Assembly: GCA_951812925.1 (NCBI GenBank)
Contig: OX638370.1
Span: 48,797,948 to 48,861,947 of the forward strand
DNA from: Calliopum simillimum
Taxonomy: Eukaryota > Arthropoda > Insecta > Diptera > Lauxaniidae
Direction of reading: 5' to 3'
DNA length: 64,000 nucleotides
This document shows, piece after piece, positions 1 through 9,995 of the stretch. Both the position numbers and the translations under genes were made by a program. The notes under the pieces are model-generated. The model ran no database searches, was not told the DNA's origin, and was given only the letters and a program-made list of their open reading frames with translations. Positions within the stretch are counted from its first letter, which is position 1. Every line of letters starts with the position of its first letter.

Positions 1-1050
1 TTTTAGTTTGGTCTTGTAGATGTGAGGGTAAAAAAGTGCATTTTGCAGAAATGGGTCGTCCAGCAGCGAAAATCGGTGATAAGTCATTTTAAAAACGGCC
101 AATCCCTGCGCAAAGCTGCTTAATATGTTAGTTTGAGTCTCGCCTACAATGCAAAGCACAATTGAAAGCTTTGTTTATGTAAATCGGGTCCAAAATAAGG
201 GTAAAAGTGCGTCAAACAACAATTTAATCCCACTGACGATTCATTTATTGTCCACAAATTCAATACTAAACCACATTATTGGCTCCAAAAAATCAATTTT
301 GGGTGTGATTTTCAGCTTGTCCATAATTTTCTTGATATCAAGTAATAATGTGATTGTTTATCAAAAAAGTGAATATGCCCATTTGAGCTCAATTCAATTC
401 AATTTGGGATTGTTCATCAAAAATTTATTAAACTCATTTGTGCTTAAACTCAGCCCTTTTGTACTTGTTTATAAAAAAAATAAATATTCCCATTTGTTCT
501 TAATAATTTCTTATTCATCAAAATAAGAATATGACCATTTTTGCCAAATGCAAGAAACATCATTTCATTTTCAAAAATCAATGTACCAAAATGTCCAAAG
601 ACACCTCAGTACATCGTAACATCCGATTATGGGATGTCAGTAGTATTTACTCTATTATAAATACCCAATTGGACTGTCGAGCAGGAATCATTTAAGCAGT
701 AGATGACATAGTCATATTGGGAATCATAAACACACAGAATAAACACAAATGAAAATTTATTTTTTGATAAACAATCACAAAAGAGCTTGAATTAAGCAAA
801 AAATGGGCTTATTTTTTTTGATAAACAAGTACAAAATTGCATGCATTGAGTACGATTGGTCTTAATTATCAAAATTTATATTATGCCCAAATTTGAGCTT
901 GAATTGCGAACAAGTTGGGCGTATTTTGGGATGATTTTATGCTATATTGGGCTTAATTCTGAATATTTAATTTAAGAACGATTTGAGCTAGATTTTAGAA
1001 AATTTTTTTCTCTCCGTGTATTAATCTAAATTAAAAAGTCATAACTAAAA
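1..1050. repeat. AT-rich degenerate repeat region with inverted TTTATCAAAA-type units
   Basis: Noncoding, very AT-rich. A short unit around TTTATCAAAA followed by A/T and GCCCATTTG recurs at about 350-400, 460-510 and, in inverted orientation, at about 750-845. The open frame at 149-526 is only this repeat read through and has no protein character. This looks like a decayed fold-back element; boundaries are not visible. Confidence 0.4.
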
Positions 1051-1053
1051 AAA

Positions 1054-1510
1054 TCAATATTTAATGAAATAACCCCTGTTTTTTATAATAGCAGTACATC
1101 TTTTTGGCATGGATGCGATAAGACTATTTTTAAATGAGTGCGGAATGTCCTGCTACCATTTTCTAACTTCATTAAACAACTCATCCTGTTTTCTAAATTT
1201 TTGATTGCATAGTAAGCAATGCATTTTGTGACTTGACGATTTGATTGGGTTTAGATCTGGCGACTCCGCGGGGCATTGATGAACATCAATGTTTTGCCAT
1301 TTTGTCAAATCTTTTTCCACTTTCGACATGTGCTAAGGGTTGTTATCATGCAAGAATATCCACTTTAGTGTAATTTTCCAAGTTGCATATGGCATCATAG
1401 TATTTTGTGGTATGTCTTTATAATCATTAGACTTCATTCTGATTTTAACACTTTGAATTGGACTGATTCCTTGCGCAGAGAAGCATCCCCAGACCATGAT
1501 AATACAACCT
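1054..1510 (-). pseudogene. Tc1-like (DD34E) transposase fragment, C-terminal half
   Basis: Reading the minus strand from about 1510 down gives the GCIIMVWGCFS motif, then a PYA motif, then WIFLHDNNP (second catalytic Asp) followed by an in-frame stop, then ESPDLNPIKS at the place of the third acidic residue, where the usual Glu of PIEN is Lys. The frame continues to SMPKRC and ends at a stop at 1054-1056, the normal Tc1-family C-terminus. The N-terminal DNA-binding half is missing. The stop and the lost Glu make it a dead relic. It is a different copy from the Tc1-like remnant at about 57.6-58.8 kb, which shares the SMPKRC ending. Confidence 0.8.
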
Positions 1511-1712
1511 CTATGCTAGACAGTTCCTCTTGTACGAACAACATCAATATTTCTGTACAACAATCACAGAAATAATTTTTGTTGTTTTTTTTTCACGCTC
1601 GTCAAAATTTCGAGTTTTTGTTGCTTTTTTGCGTACACACAAAATCGAACTCGAACCAACATAAAACAACAACAACGACTTCGTCGCATCAAAATCAAAA
1701 ACAACAAACAAT

Positions 1713-1925
1713 ATGGGTATTAATGCGTTGTTGCGCAGTTGCGAAAATGCTAGTCTTTTACGCACTAACGCCTGAACGTTCAATGTGAATATTTCCATTT
1801 GAGAAATTGCAGAAGTAGTGCGAAATTTTCGGCAATGTGTTTGATGTTTTACAAATGTCAAACTTTCGCAAACCGCACTTCCGCAACGACGCAAGAGCAT
1901 TGCGCATCAACGCGTGAATACCCCT
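1713..1925. repeat. Imperfect inverted repeat, MITE-like, about 210 bp
   Basis: The left end (GGGTATTAATGCGTTGTTGC) and the reverse complement of the right end (GGGTATTCACGCGTTGATGC) match with a few differences. The sequence between is unrelated to any family I recognise. Overlapping open frames on both strands here are a by-product of the inverted symmetry. Confidence 0.45.
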
Positions 1926-2269
1926 ACTTTTTGTGTGTGTCCCAGTTCTTAGAAATTTTGAAAATTGTTGAAATATTATTGTTGTAAACGAGGCTTCAAA
2001 AAACAACAAAAAATTGTTTTTGTGATTGTTTAATTCGAATTTGAAGTTGTTGTAGCGAAGCGAAAATTTTGCGCTGACTGCGCTGCATGCGCTTGGCTCA
2101 ATGATTTGAAAACGCTGACACCCTTGATATAAATGACACAAAAATGGTGATTCAGTTTCAAGTGTTTTCAGTTGCAAATATTATGCACAGCACTGTACGT
2201 ATGAAAAAAAAAAAATAATATAAAAAACTATAGTAGAAAAAAAATATAATAGGAAAAACAATTCAAGGT

Positions 2270-2640
2270 TGTGGTTGAATCACCAGGCACCAGAACCGGA
2301 CACGATCCATTTAAGTATCGAGTTTTGAGCGATCGGTTTCCCAATATCTTTCGGGAACACGCCTTCCCGAATTACTCTTTGATACACCTCGATACCCAGG
2401 CGTAGTTGAACGGGTGCTTATTGGTGGAAATTACGGTCAGCAAGTCGTAAGTTGAGATACGGCTCTTTTACCCTGTCGTCGAGAGAACGAGTCGGCGTGG
2501 TGATGTCAAATCGACGTTCAACCTAGGCCATAACGCTTATGGAGTCGTTATTGTTGGTGCAAGATCGTATGGAGGCGCAACTGCCTCGCCGTCTCGGGAA
2601 ATTTGCGTTTTCGGAGCGCACCCGTCTAGAACCGCCCTCT
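2270..2640 (-). pseudogene. BEL/Pao retrotransposon fragment, peptidase A17 region
   Basis: On the minus strand one frame reads through the end of a BEL/Pao-type aspartic peptidase (Pfam A17) region: a LADRNF motif, then a stretch IEVYQRVIREGVFP and finally AQNSILKWIVSGSG, which corresponds to the family's L-G-x-D-x-Y ... AQ.T.FGW..SG pattern. At least two in-frame stops interrupt it and RT, RNase H and integrase are absent. It is more GC-rich than its surroundings, as expected for former coding sequence. Family assignment rests on these motifs only. Confidence 0.6.
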
Positions 2641-3598
2641 CTTTTTTAAGTATATGATAACGGTCTCGAAAGATTGGTGCGCTCAGGAAGGAGTGCAGCC
2701 ATAATTTAAGTTCTTTGCTTTTTTAAATTGACAACACAAAGTTTGCAATTTTGAAAAGTTGTCTTTGTCATATTTTTCGGAAGTGAGATCCAGAATTGCG
2801 TCCGAAGAAGACGAAGCACCAATTAGATTCCCCCGTGCAGTGAAATTTAATGAATATCCTTTACTAGCAACCTAATAAAGTGGTAGTTGAAGCAGGTGAA
2901 GATGCTAACCGCCAACCTACACGCAGTAATCCGTCGGAATGAACGAACGGATTAAGAGCCAAAATAGAACTCTTGCAGTTAATGGATTGGTTTGTTTCTA
3001 AGCGATGATGTTCTTCATGTTTTTGGCTTAGTAAAATTAACCGATTTCTGACTATTTTTATTTCATTACTGTCAATAAATTCTGACTTGCACGAGAATGA
3101 AGCGCGCCGTTGTGGATGGGTGCAATTTAGAAAACGAAATACATAGACACTTGGATGGATATTAAAAACTTCAGTGTCATATGAAAGCTATTTCAATAAG
3201 CTGTTGTACTAAAGTTTTTGATTTGTCAAGCGTTATTTATAATTATTCATTTATACATTAGAACTCCCTAGCAAAAAGTTGGGGAGTAAATTTAACAAAT
3301 AAAAGTGAAAAAACTCGCTCCCAACTTATTGCCGATAACATTATTTTTCCAGTTAGTGAATAAATTCTCGAGAATATTTATTTACGATAAGGCCCATTAT
3401 AATCAATAAAAAACAAATTGGGTGTTGAAATATAAAAATACCTACTTCCAAATCAAAATACAATATTTTATCTATACTTTACGATGGGTTTGTTTATGTG
3501 AGTATATCTGTGTTTTCGTGTTCCAGAATTTTGTCCAACGATGTCTTGCACGTAATTTTGGGTGGTTGGTAACTTGGTTTTGGGAGGGTTCGCTGACT
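2641..3598. other. No recognisable gene
   Basis: No open frame with protein character and no clear inverted repeat. The part at about 2790-2960 is somewhat GC-richer and may be further decayed BEL/Pao sequence, but no motif supports this. Confidence 0.4.
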
Positions 3599-3936
3599 TG
3601 CGTTAAATGCACTTCAGATTATCTGAGAAGTCATATGCGTTTTCTTATGTTTTTCTGAATGATTTTTTCTCTGAATGTCGAATTTTTATTGTTTTTAATT
3701 TATATTGTTGAAATTGTTTTAGGTTTTTATTTTTCAAACAACATTAAAAAATTTTAAAACTCTTATGACTTCTCTTTTCAAATAGATTTAAGCCTAATGC
3801 CAAAATAACTCGTATGAGTTTTCTTCTGATAAATCATTTGTGTAATGAATTAGATTCACACTATCAGAGTTGCCATATTTGACAACTCATAAAAGTATGA
3901 CTTCTCAGATAGTCTGAAGGGGCTTTTAGCAACGAC
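3599..3936. mobile_element. MITE with about 40-bp terminal inverted repeats
   Basis: The left terminus around 3599-3638 (core CTTCAGATTATCTGAGAAGT) matches the reverse complement of 3893-3936 (core CTTCAGACTATCTGAGAAGT). The interior is AT-rich noncoding. No target duplication could be fixed. A separate perfect hairpin abuts its right end. Confidence 0.6.
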
Positions 3937-3965
3937 GTATATGAATAAAAATATACGTCGTTGCT
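3928..3965. repeat. Perfect 15-bp hairpin
   Basis: AGCAACGACGTATAT at 3928-3942 and its exact reverse complement at 3951-3965 are separated by 8 nt. The sequence GCTTTTAG occurs on both outer sides as a direct repeat, so this may be the footprint of a small insertion or of an excision at the MITE edge. Confidence 0.6.
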
Positions 3966-4419
3966 TTTAGTTCGATTAGAATGACGAATTTCCGCTTGTC
4001 ATTTTTACTCGTTGTTCACACAACGAGTAAACGACAGCAGCGCTGTGTGGCGGGTCACAATAGTAGACAGATATACAGGATGCACACTGTTTACATCGGA
4101 CGTAAACAACATTAGTGTTGCCAGTTCCCGAAATATAAATAGTACCCCCTGTATTATGATACTGACAGTTTTTTTCTTTCATAAACTACAATCATTAAAC
4201 TAACGGTTTTTCAGTATATTTTTGACGTTTAACTATTCTAAGGATAAGGATTAACAATTTATGCTTTTAAAATACTCCTCAGTTCACACTGAAAATAGGT
4301 TATGAATTGTATATTATGATATTTGTATGTAAAAATTAAAACAACAAAGTTTTTTGAAATTGTTATTTTAGAGTTGCATCAAATTGGGCTTTAATGTAGT
4401 AGAGAACACGGAATGTAGA

Positions 4420-4690
4420 TGTATGCAAGTATGTATTCTCCTTTAACTCTTAGGAAGAGCATAGGGCCAATATGAAACGCCTCCGTTTGTCGCGATCCCT
4501 TGCGATGACTTTGATCTCTTGCCACGACTTTCCCGATTCTTGGATTTCCTTCTCCAGTGACATGTTCCAGTTGGTTTTCGGTCTACCACGTACTGTAGAT
4601 TTGCAGATTCCAATCAAGAGCCTGGCGACAGACTTCGCTGTCTGGTTTCCCGAGAGTATGACCAATCCATCTCCACTTGCGTAGCAGTTA
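4420..4690 (-). mobile_element. 5'-truncated LINE 3' end, copy 1
   Basis: The minus strand encodes the C-terminus of a LINE reverse transcriptase: GRPKTNW, then LEKEIQESGKSWQEIKVIA, then ARDRDK and ILALCSS before the stop. It is close in sequence to the copy at 4963-5386 and belongs to the same family as the long LINE at 54.5-57.5 kb. The 3' tail is a short TATGTATG-type run next to AAAGGAGAATAC. No target duplication could be identified for this copy. Confidence 0.75.
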
Positions 4691-4962
4691 AAAATCAAAT
4701 TTCAAAAAGTCCTTTCAGTTGTACCGAAATTTAAGAAAACGTCACGCGGAACTCGTGTAGCGTTCTTATTTTTAGGCCTCGGTTCGGTCAAAGGATAAAG
4801 GTAAAAAAGCTAAATTTTTGGTTTGGTCGTAGCTGGTTTCAAATGTCTCTGCTGAATGTTGATTGTTGTGCTACCGTGATGTCATTATAGTTGTTTTTGT
4901 TTTATATGTTGATTACTATATCATATCCGGCGATTAATTAATTTTTTTTTTCTTGTTAATTG

Positions 4963-5386
4963 TATGTATGTATGTATTCTCCTTTAACTCCTAGGAGGAG
5001 CATAGGGCCAATATGAAATCTCTCCATTTGTCACGATCCCTTGCGATGACTTTAATCTCTTGCCACGACTATCCCGATTCTTGGATTTCCTTTTCCAGCG
5101 ACCTTTTCCAGTTGGTTTTAGGTCTACCACGTCCTCTACTGCCTTGTGGATTCCACTCAAGAGCCTGGCGACAAACTTCGCTGTGTGGTTTCCAGAGAGT
5201 GTGACCAATCCATCTCCATTTGCGCAGCTTGACCTCGATTGCTATAGCCCTCTGATTGCATTTTTGTTGTATCTCGGCATTTGATATAGTGCGAGGCCAC
5301 CAAACCTTTAGTATTCGCCTTAAGCATTTGTTGACGAATACTTACAGCTTGTTCGTTAGTTGTTCAGTAACAAGCCACGTTTCGCA
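4963..5386 (-). mobile_element. 5'-truncated LINE 3' end, copy 2, with 12-bp target duplication
   Basis: Minus-strand frames begin in CETWLVTEQLTNKL, which is nearly identical to the matching part of the LINE near 57.3 kb, and run through RWIGHTLWKPHSEVCRQALE to GRPKTNWKRSLEKEIQESG and ILALCSS. The insertion is bracketed by the direct repeat TCTTGTTAATTG at 4951-4962 and 5387-5398. The 3' end carries a TATG microsatellite tail, as many RTE/CR1-type LINEs do. It is dead: frameshifts and stops are present. Confidence 0.85.
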
Positions 5387-5398
5387 TCTTGTTAATTG

Positions 5399-6370
5399 CA
5401 GCTTTTAAATTTTTCGCATTTCGTTATTATTTTTGGTCACGTTCATTTCTTTTTTTTTATGTTTTTTGCATTTATTCCTAATTTTTACATTTGACGATGT
5501 CTGTCCGTTGCACAGTGCTGTCACTCCATACAACGGAACGGCATTTCCACAGTTTTGGTTCGATAAGATTTACCATACTGATATAGAAATGCAATTAATT
5601 TTCAAATGCAATGAATAGAAAAAAAGGTATTCAAATAAATAAAACCACGAAAGTTAACTGGAAAAATGTTTGTGCATGCTTTTAGGCTGTAAAAAACCAT
5701 ATTAAAATTTTAATAGTTCAAAGTGTTTTTGACATATAAAAGTATGCTGTAAAAAAAAATCAAATTTAAAAAAATTTAAAAGCATTTGAACAAAATTTTG
5801 TGGTGTAAATTTTATAAAATCATTGATTTTTACGTAAATACGAGATATTCCGATAAATATTTAAAGTAAACGGGGAAAAACGGGGTTGTGAATATTTCCT
5901 ATGTTAAAATATGTAATCTATACTATCTGTACGTTTTTGAACAATGCCCGCAAGTCCCGTCTTTTTTTTTCCTGCTCTAAAGAAAATTAACATTTTCCGG
6001 TTTTTAAGGTTTGAAAATTTTTTTTTATATCTTTTAAAATAACTTTAATTTGGCTAAAAAAATTTGCATACAAAAAATATTAAAAATAAATGAATGTGTA
6101 GGCTTTTGTATGCATTTTGTTTTATAACAATTGCTTTTGAGGTTTAGGAGCAGCAATTATTTTTAAAAAGTTCTGCGATTAGCAAATTTTCTAAAGTGTT
6201 TTTTTTTTTTCGAAAAAAAGTTCGACTTTAACCAGCTGTAACACTTACAAATCACACTAGTTTTCAATAATTTTCAGGGGATTTCTTAATTGGACTATTT
6301 GCTGTAGAATGGCATAAAAAAAATTTTAAATTTGAACAAAATTTTTTTATGCAAATGCCTTCTATCGCAG
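5399..6370. other. AT-rich, no gene seen
   Basis: No protein-like open frame, no RNA gene and no clear element ends. Confidence 0.4.
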
Positions 6371-6379
6371 CACTGTGCG

Positions 6380-6670
6380 TTGAGATCATTTTAATATTTT
6401 TTGGGAGCAAAATAATTCGATGAAATTTGGCACACTACCTTCGTTAGCTCGATTTATTAAAAATTAACAAATTCGATCAACGGACACGCCTACCGCCCTT
6501 ACAAAAAATAATTCAAAATGCAAGTTTAGGAGTATTTTTCACGACAATGCAACCATAATACACATAAATACTAAGACGGTAAGCACAAGCTTTGAGCACA
6601 AACTAGGCGAATTCGGACAATATACCCATATAAGCAAAAGTTTCAAAGAACTTTAAATGCATATAAGCAA
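6380..6670 (+). repeat. Dispersed repeat family A, degenerate copy
   Basis: It contains the family landmarks GGCACACTACCTTCG, CAACGGACACGCCTACCGCC and AGTATTTTTCACGACA, then a run ending in CATATAAGCAAAAGT. The same landmarks occur at about 33.3-36.3, 52.3-52.8 and 62.45-62.78 kb. No coding capacity is seen in any copy. Confidence 0.7.
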
Positions 6671-6980
6671 AAGTACTACGATAAAAAGTATATATGTATG
6701 TATTCTCCTTTAACTCCTAGGAGGAGCATAGGTCCAAACGATAAAAAGTAACGGGACCAAATTTGTAGAGAATTACAAGATCTACAAAAAACAAGCGATA
6801 TGTGTACACATAGAAGTAACCGTTTAGAAGATATTCCAAAAAAACCCTTAAAATGCCAAAAAACCGGTTTCTATTGAATATCTTCTATACGGTTACTTCT
6901 ATGTGTACACATATCGCTTATTTTTTGTAGATCTTGTAATTCTCTACAAATTTGGTCCCGTTACTTTTTATCGCAGTACT
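6671..6980. mobile_element. Palindromic (fold-back) element interrupted by a LINE fragment
   Basis: Two arms of about 100 bp are nearly perfect reverse complements (left arm from 6671 to about 6835 with the LINE insert removed, right arm about 6875-6980). The spacer is only about 40 bp. With the 47-bp LINE fragment and one target copy excluded, the element is about 250 bp. It sits inside a family A repeat. Confidence 0.75.
6691..6737 (-). mobile_element. 47-bp LINE 3' tail, copy 3, with 13-bp target duplication
   Basis: This is only the last few dozen bases of the same LINE family as copies 1 and 2 (the TATGTATG tail, CTCCTTTAACTCCTAGGAGG and AGCATAGG). It is bracketed by ACGATAAAAAGTA at 6678-6690 and 6738-6750. 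The intact opposite arm of the palindrome shows the empty site with a single copy of that 13-mer, so the insertion is documented within the window. Confidence 0.85.
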
Positions 6981-6982
6981 TA

Positions 6983-9640
6983 CCAATTCGCAGATATCCT
7001 TAAAAAAACAGTAATTTCGAAGCCTTAACGGTTATTCAAGAATATTTTTAAGGTCATGAGCCGTTCGAAAAAAAAAATTTCGTACGGTATATAGAAAATT
7101 AAATTATCTTTCAAACGGCATTTTAATTTTGTTTGTACAACTTCTCATTGAAGAGTTATTGCAATTTAAAAAGTAAGATATTTTAATATGAACTCATAGG
7201 TAGTACTTATTTCATATCATAACTGTTAACAACTTTTTAAATTGGGTGATCTCCTAAACTAGAAGTCGTACGCAAATACTTTTAACGTATTTTTGTAGGA
7301 AATTTCCTGTGCTACAAAATTGGAGACCAACATTTTTCTGTAAAAGTTAGCATTAGCGAGATATTTGCAAAAAACTGATTTTAACGACCTTTGAGCCCGA
7401 ATAACTTTTTATGCGCACACGACTTTGCAATGGACTTTTCACAGTTTGTGTATCATGCATAAATAAAGACAATTCCGGTGAAAAATTTCCAGTGGGAATT
7501 TTTTCGCAGAAAATGTCTTATTTTCCTGGGCTATAGATAATATCTCGGAAAGTAATGATACAATTTAAAAAGTTGAAATGGCATTGACAAACTCTTCGAA
7601 TATGAGCCATATATCTGTAGTCTTTTTTTTTTTTTTGTAAATCAAAGACCACAAAAAAAAATCGCTTGCTAGATTCGAAATCAGCTACCGAAAATTAATT
7701 AAAAAAAGTTACCGAGATTTCAATCAAAATTTTTTTCTCTCAAATCGAAATCAGTTTTCAGTAAAACAGATTGGAATCGATAGCTAATTTGGTTTGTTGG
7801 AATATAAATCCGATTCCATCTTATTTATCGAAACCTTAAGTATGATTTATCCGATTCAGAACGTGGCTGTATTTAACAACAATTCAAAACTTCAAAATAA
7901 GAAAATCGAAATAAAATAAGATAAATTCTGCCTAAGAAAAAAAGGGTCTACTTTATGTGTATTTTCTTTAATTTCAAAGAATTTCTGTAATGTGCCGCGC
8001 CTCCCTTGAATTGTCTTCACGCCTCCTAGGAGGGCACCCCACCAGTTGAGAGCCCCTGTGAACAATTTAGACAGAATCGCAATTTTTTCTGCTTTATATT
8101 TCTAATTTATATTTCTACTATTTTAAGTATTTTTATGTAGGGGTGCAAGCCCCCATATTCACTTTTCGTATGGTATTTTATAAATAAAATACACGTTCTC
8201 AATATAAAGTTTTGTAGTAAAAACTGCTTCAGGTGCAGACATGGCAATTGATGTGTATTTTTGTGTGGGGTGTGCAAAGCCCTCTTGTTCAAAGCATCTG
8301 ATAATTTATTTGCATATAGCATCCACATTTATTTGCTATTTATGCGATCATCTTCGATTAGTTTTTGCGCACCGTCGACGTTTTTAGGCACAACAGCTGT
8401 TTTTGGATGACCTTCTGGTGGGTCGTCTTTAAATGAAGTCCATCCTCGCTTGGACTCTTTTGACCACTCATCAACTCAGGTTTTTGATGAAGCTTTGTAG
8501 CCAAAATACTTTTTCAGTCGATCGATACACCATTGTTGAGATAAACCTACTTGAATATCGTAAAAAATCATCGGATGAAAATTTTCGGCAGACAATTCCA
8601 GTTGTTCAATGAACTGAATTTTTCAAGTGAATAAAACACAAAGTTAAATTTGCGAAACAAAAGATGACGATTAAGAAACTTACCCTTAAAAATGTCAAAC
8701 TTTTTAGCTGTCAAAAGATTTTGTTTAAAAAGTTTACAATAATCATAAATTCAAAACAAACAAAAAATAACTCAATTCGTACTTAAACAAAATCATTCAC
8801 ACTCGCCTGGTTAACCAGATGAAATAAGAAAATTACTCATACCTTTACCTTGATCAATGGCTCTGTTATTTGACTGACAATTAGTTTTCATTTTACCAAA
8901 TAACAACACTATTTTCACTTTTTTCACTTATATTTTTAAATATTTTATTGTTTAAATTTTTTTTTAAAACAATTGAGACGGACACATTTTTGATTTTAGC
9001 TTTAATTTGCTTTTTATTATAAATTTTGTATTTACTTACATTTGGTAAAAAAAAATATCATAGTATCTAGTATTTATATCTAGTATTTTTTTTAATTTGG
9101 AGATGCCACCTGCCGGTTTTATGGGTTAAACTATCTAATTTTTTAAAAACTATCTATTCTTTTGCATACAAATCGAAAAGCTTTTTATAAGGAAAACTAT
9201 CCTTGTTAGTGCTTAATCAGCATTAATCTGGTTATCCAGCAAGTGATAATAGGGCATAAGAATGAAAAGCCTTGATTTAGCCAGTTTAATCAATAGGTTA
9301 CACATTTTTTATTTTTCTCAAAAGATGTATTAAATAAATTAAGGCTGTGAAAAAACAAAAATTGTTAAATGTTAATTTTTTTCAAGTAAAAACAAGGACT
9401 TATTTATTGCAAAAGGAAGTATAATTTTGATTGCATCACAGAAAAACATAAACAAAACAATGAATAGGAAAGAATACTGTGATAACATCAGCAGCACATA
9501 CTATTTAGCTTTAACTAGAGCTTTTAAATCGTAACATTAAGCTTTTGACCACTTTTCAATGTAAAAAAATCATGTAAACGTTATGTTTAGAATATTGCAA
9601 CTTTATTTGTCTCTGTACTAACATAAATGTTTTGTTTAGT
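6983..9640. other. Noncoding AT-rich interval with decayed repeats
   Basis: No protein-like open frame. A stretch at about 8140-8340 has the GGGGTGCAA type of repeat seen again at about 13.1-13.5 kb. The rest is low-complexity or unrecognised. It lies 3' of Imp3. Confidence 0.4.
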
Positions 9641-9700
9641 TAATAAACAGTCGCTCTGAAGAAGAGGACAAATAATCCTCGAAACGTCGGCGCGAAAAAG
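9640..9700 (+). repeat. Penelope-like-element terminal motif (hammerhead-like)
   Basis: The short motif CTGAAGAAGAGG ... CCTCGAAACGTCGG is the kind of sequence found in terminal regions of Penelope-like elements, where hammerhead ribozyme cores (CUGAUGAG ... GAAAC) are known. Here the first core is CTGAAGAA rather than CTGATGA, so cleavage activity is unlikely. It sits about 100 bp beyond the Imp3 stop codon, so it could lie in the 3' UTR in antisense orientation. Confidence 0.4.
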
Positions 9701-9798
9701 TAAAATTTAAATTATTGTTTTTATTAAAAATTTAATCGCGTTTTAGCCTTTATAAAATAAATAAATGTAGAATAATTGAAAATCACTCTTCTTTTAAA

Positions 9799-9995
9799 TT
9801 ATAGGCTAAAATCATCTCTTAAATCGTTGTATTCCAGTACATGATCTTTAATTTTAGATGCATCTACCCATGTTACAAAATCTTCTAAGTTGCGGGAAAC
9901 TAAGTATGCGGGATCTTTGACCATTTCTGGACCGACGCGGACATGCCCATGTTCAATGAGGTTGGTGGCGTTTTTCAAATTTTCCGAAAGTTTGA
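9799..9995 (-). CDS. Imp3: Imp3 exon 3 (acceptor to stop)
   Basis: 197 nt. The acceptor is a run of T followed by AG just above 9995; the stop TAA is at 9801-9799. It encodes [14 protein letters not shown], the most conserved part of the S4 domain, and the conserved tail. Confidence 0.95.

Noticed and set aside
149..526. 125-codon open frame on the plus strand
   Set aside because: Low-complexity translation of TTTATCAAAA-type repeats, no domain, rich in Asn/Ile/Ser/Leu as expected from AT-rich noise.
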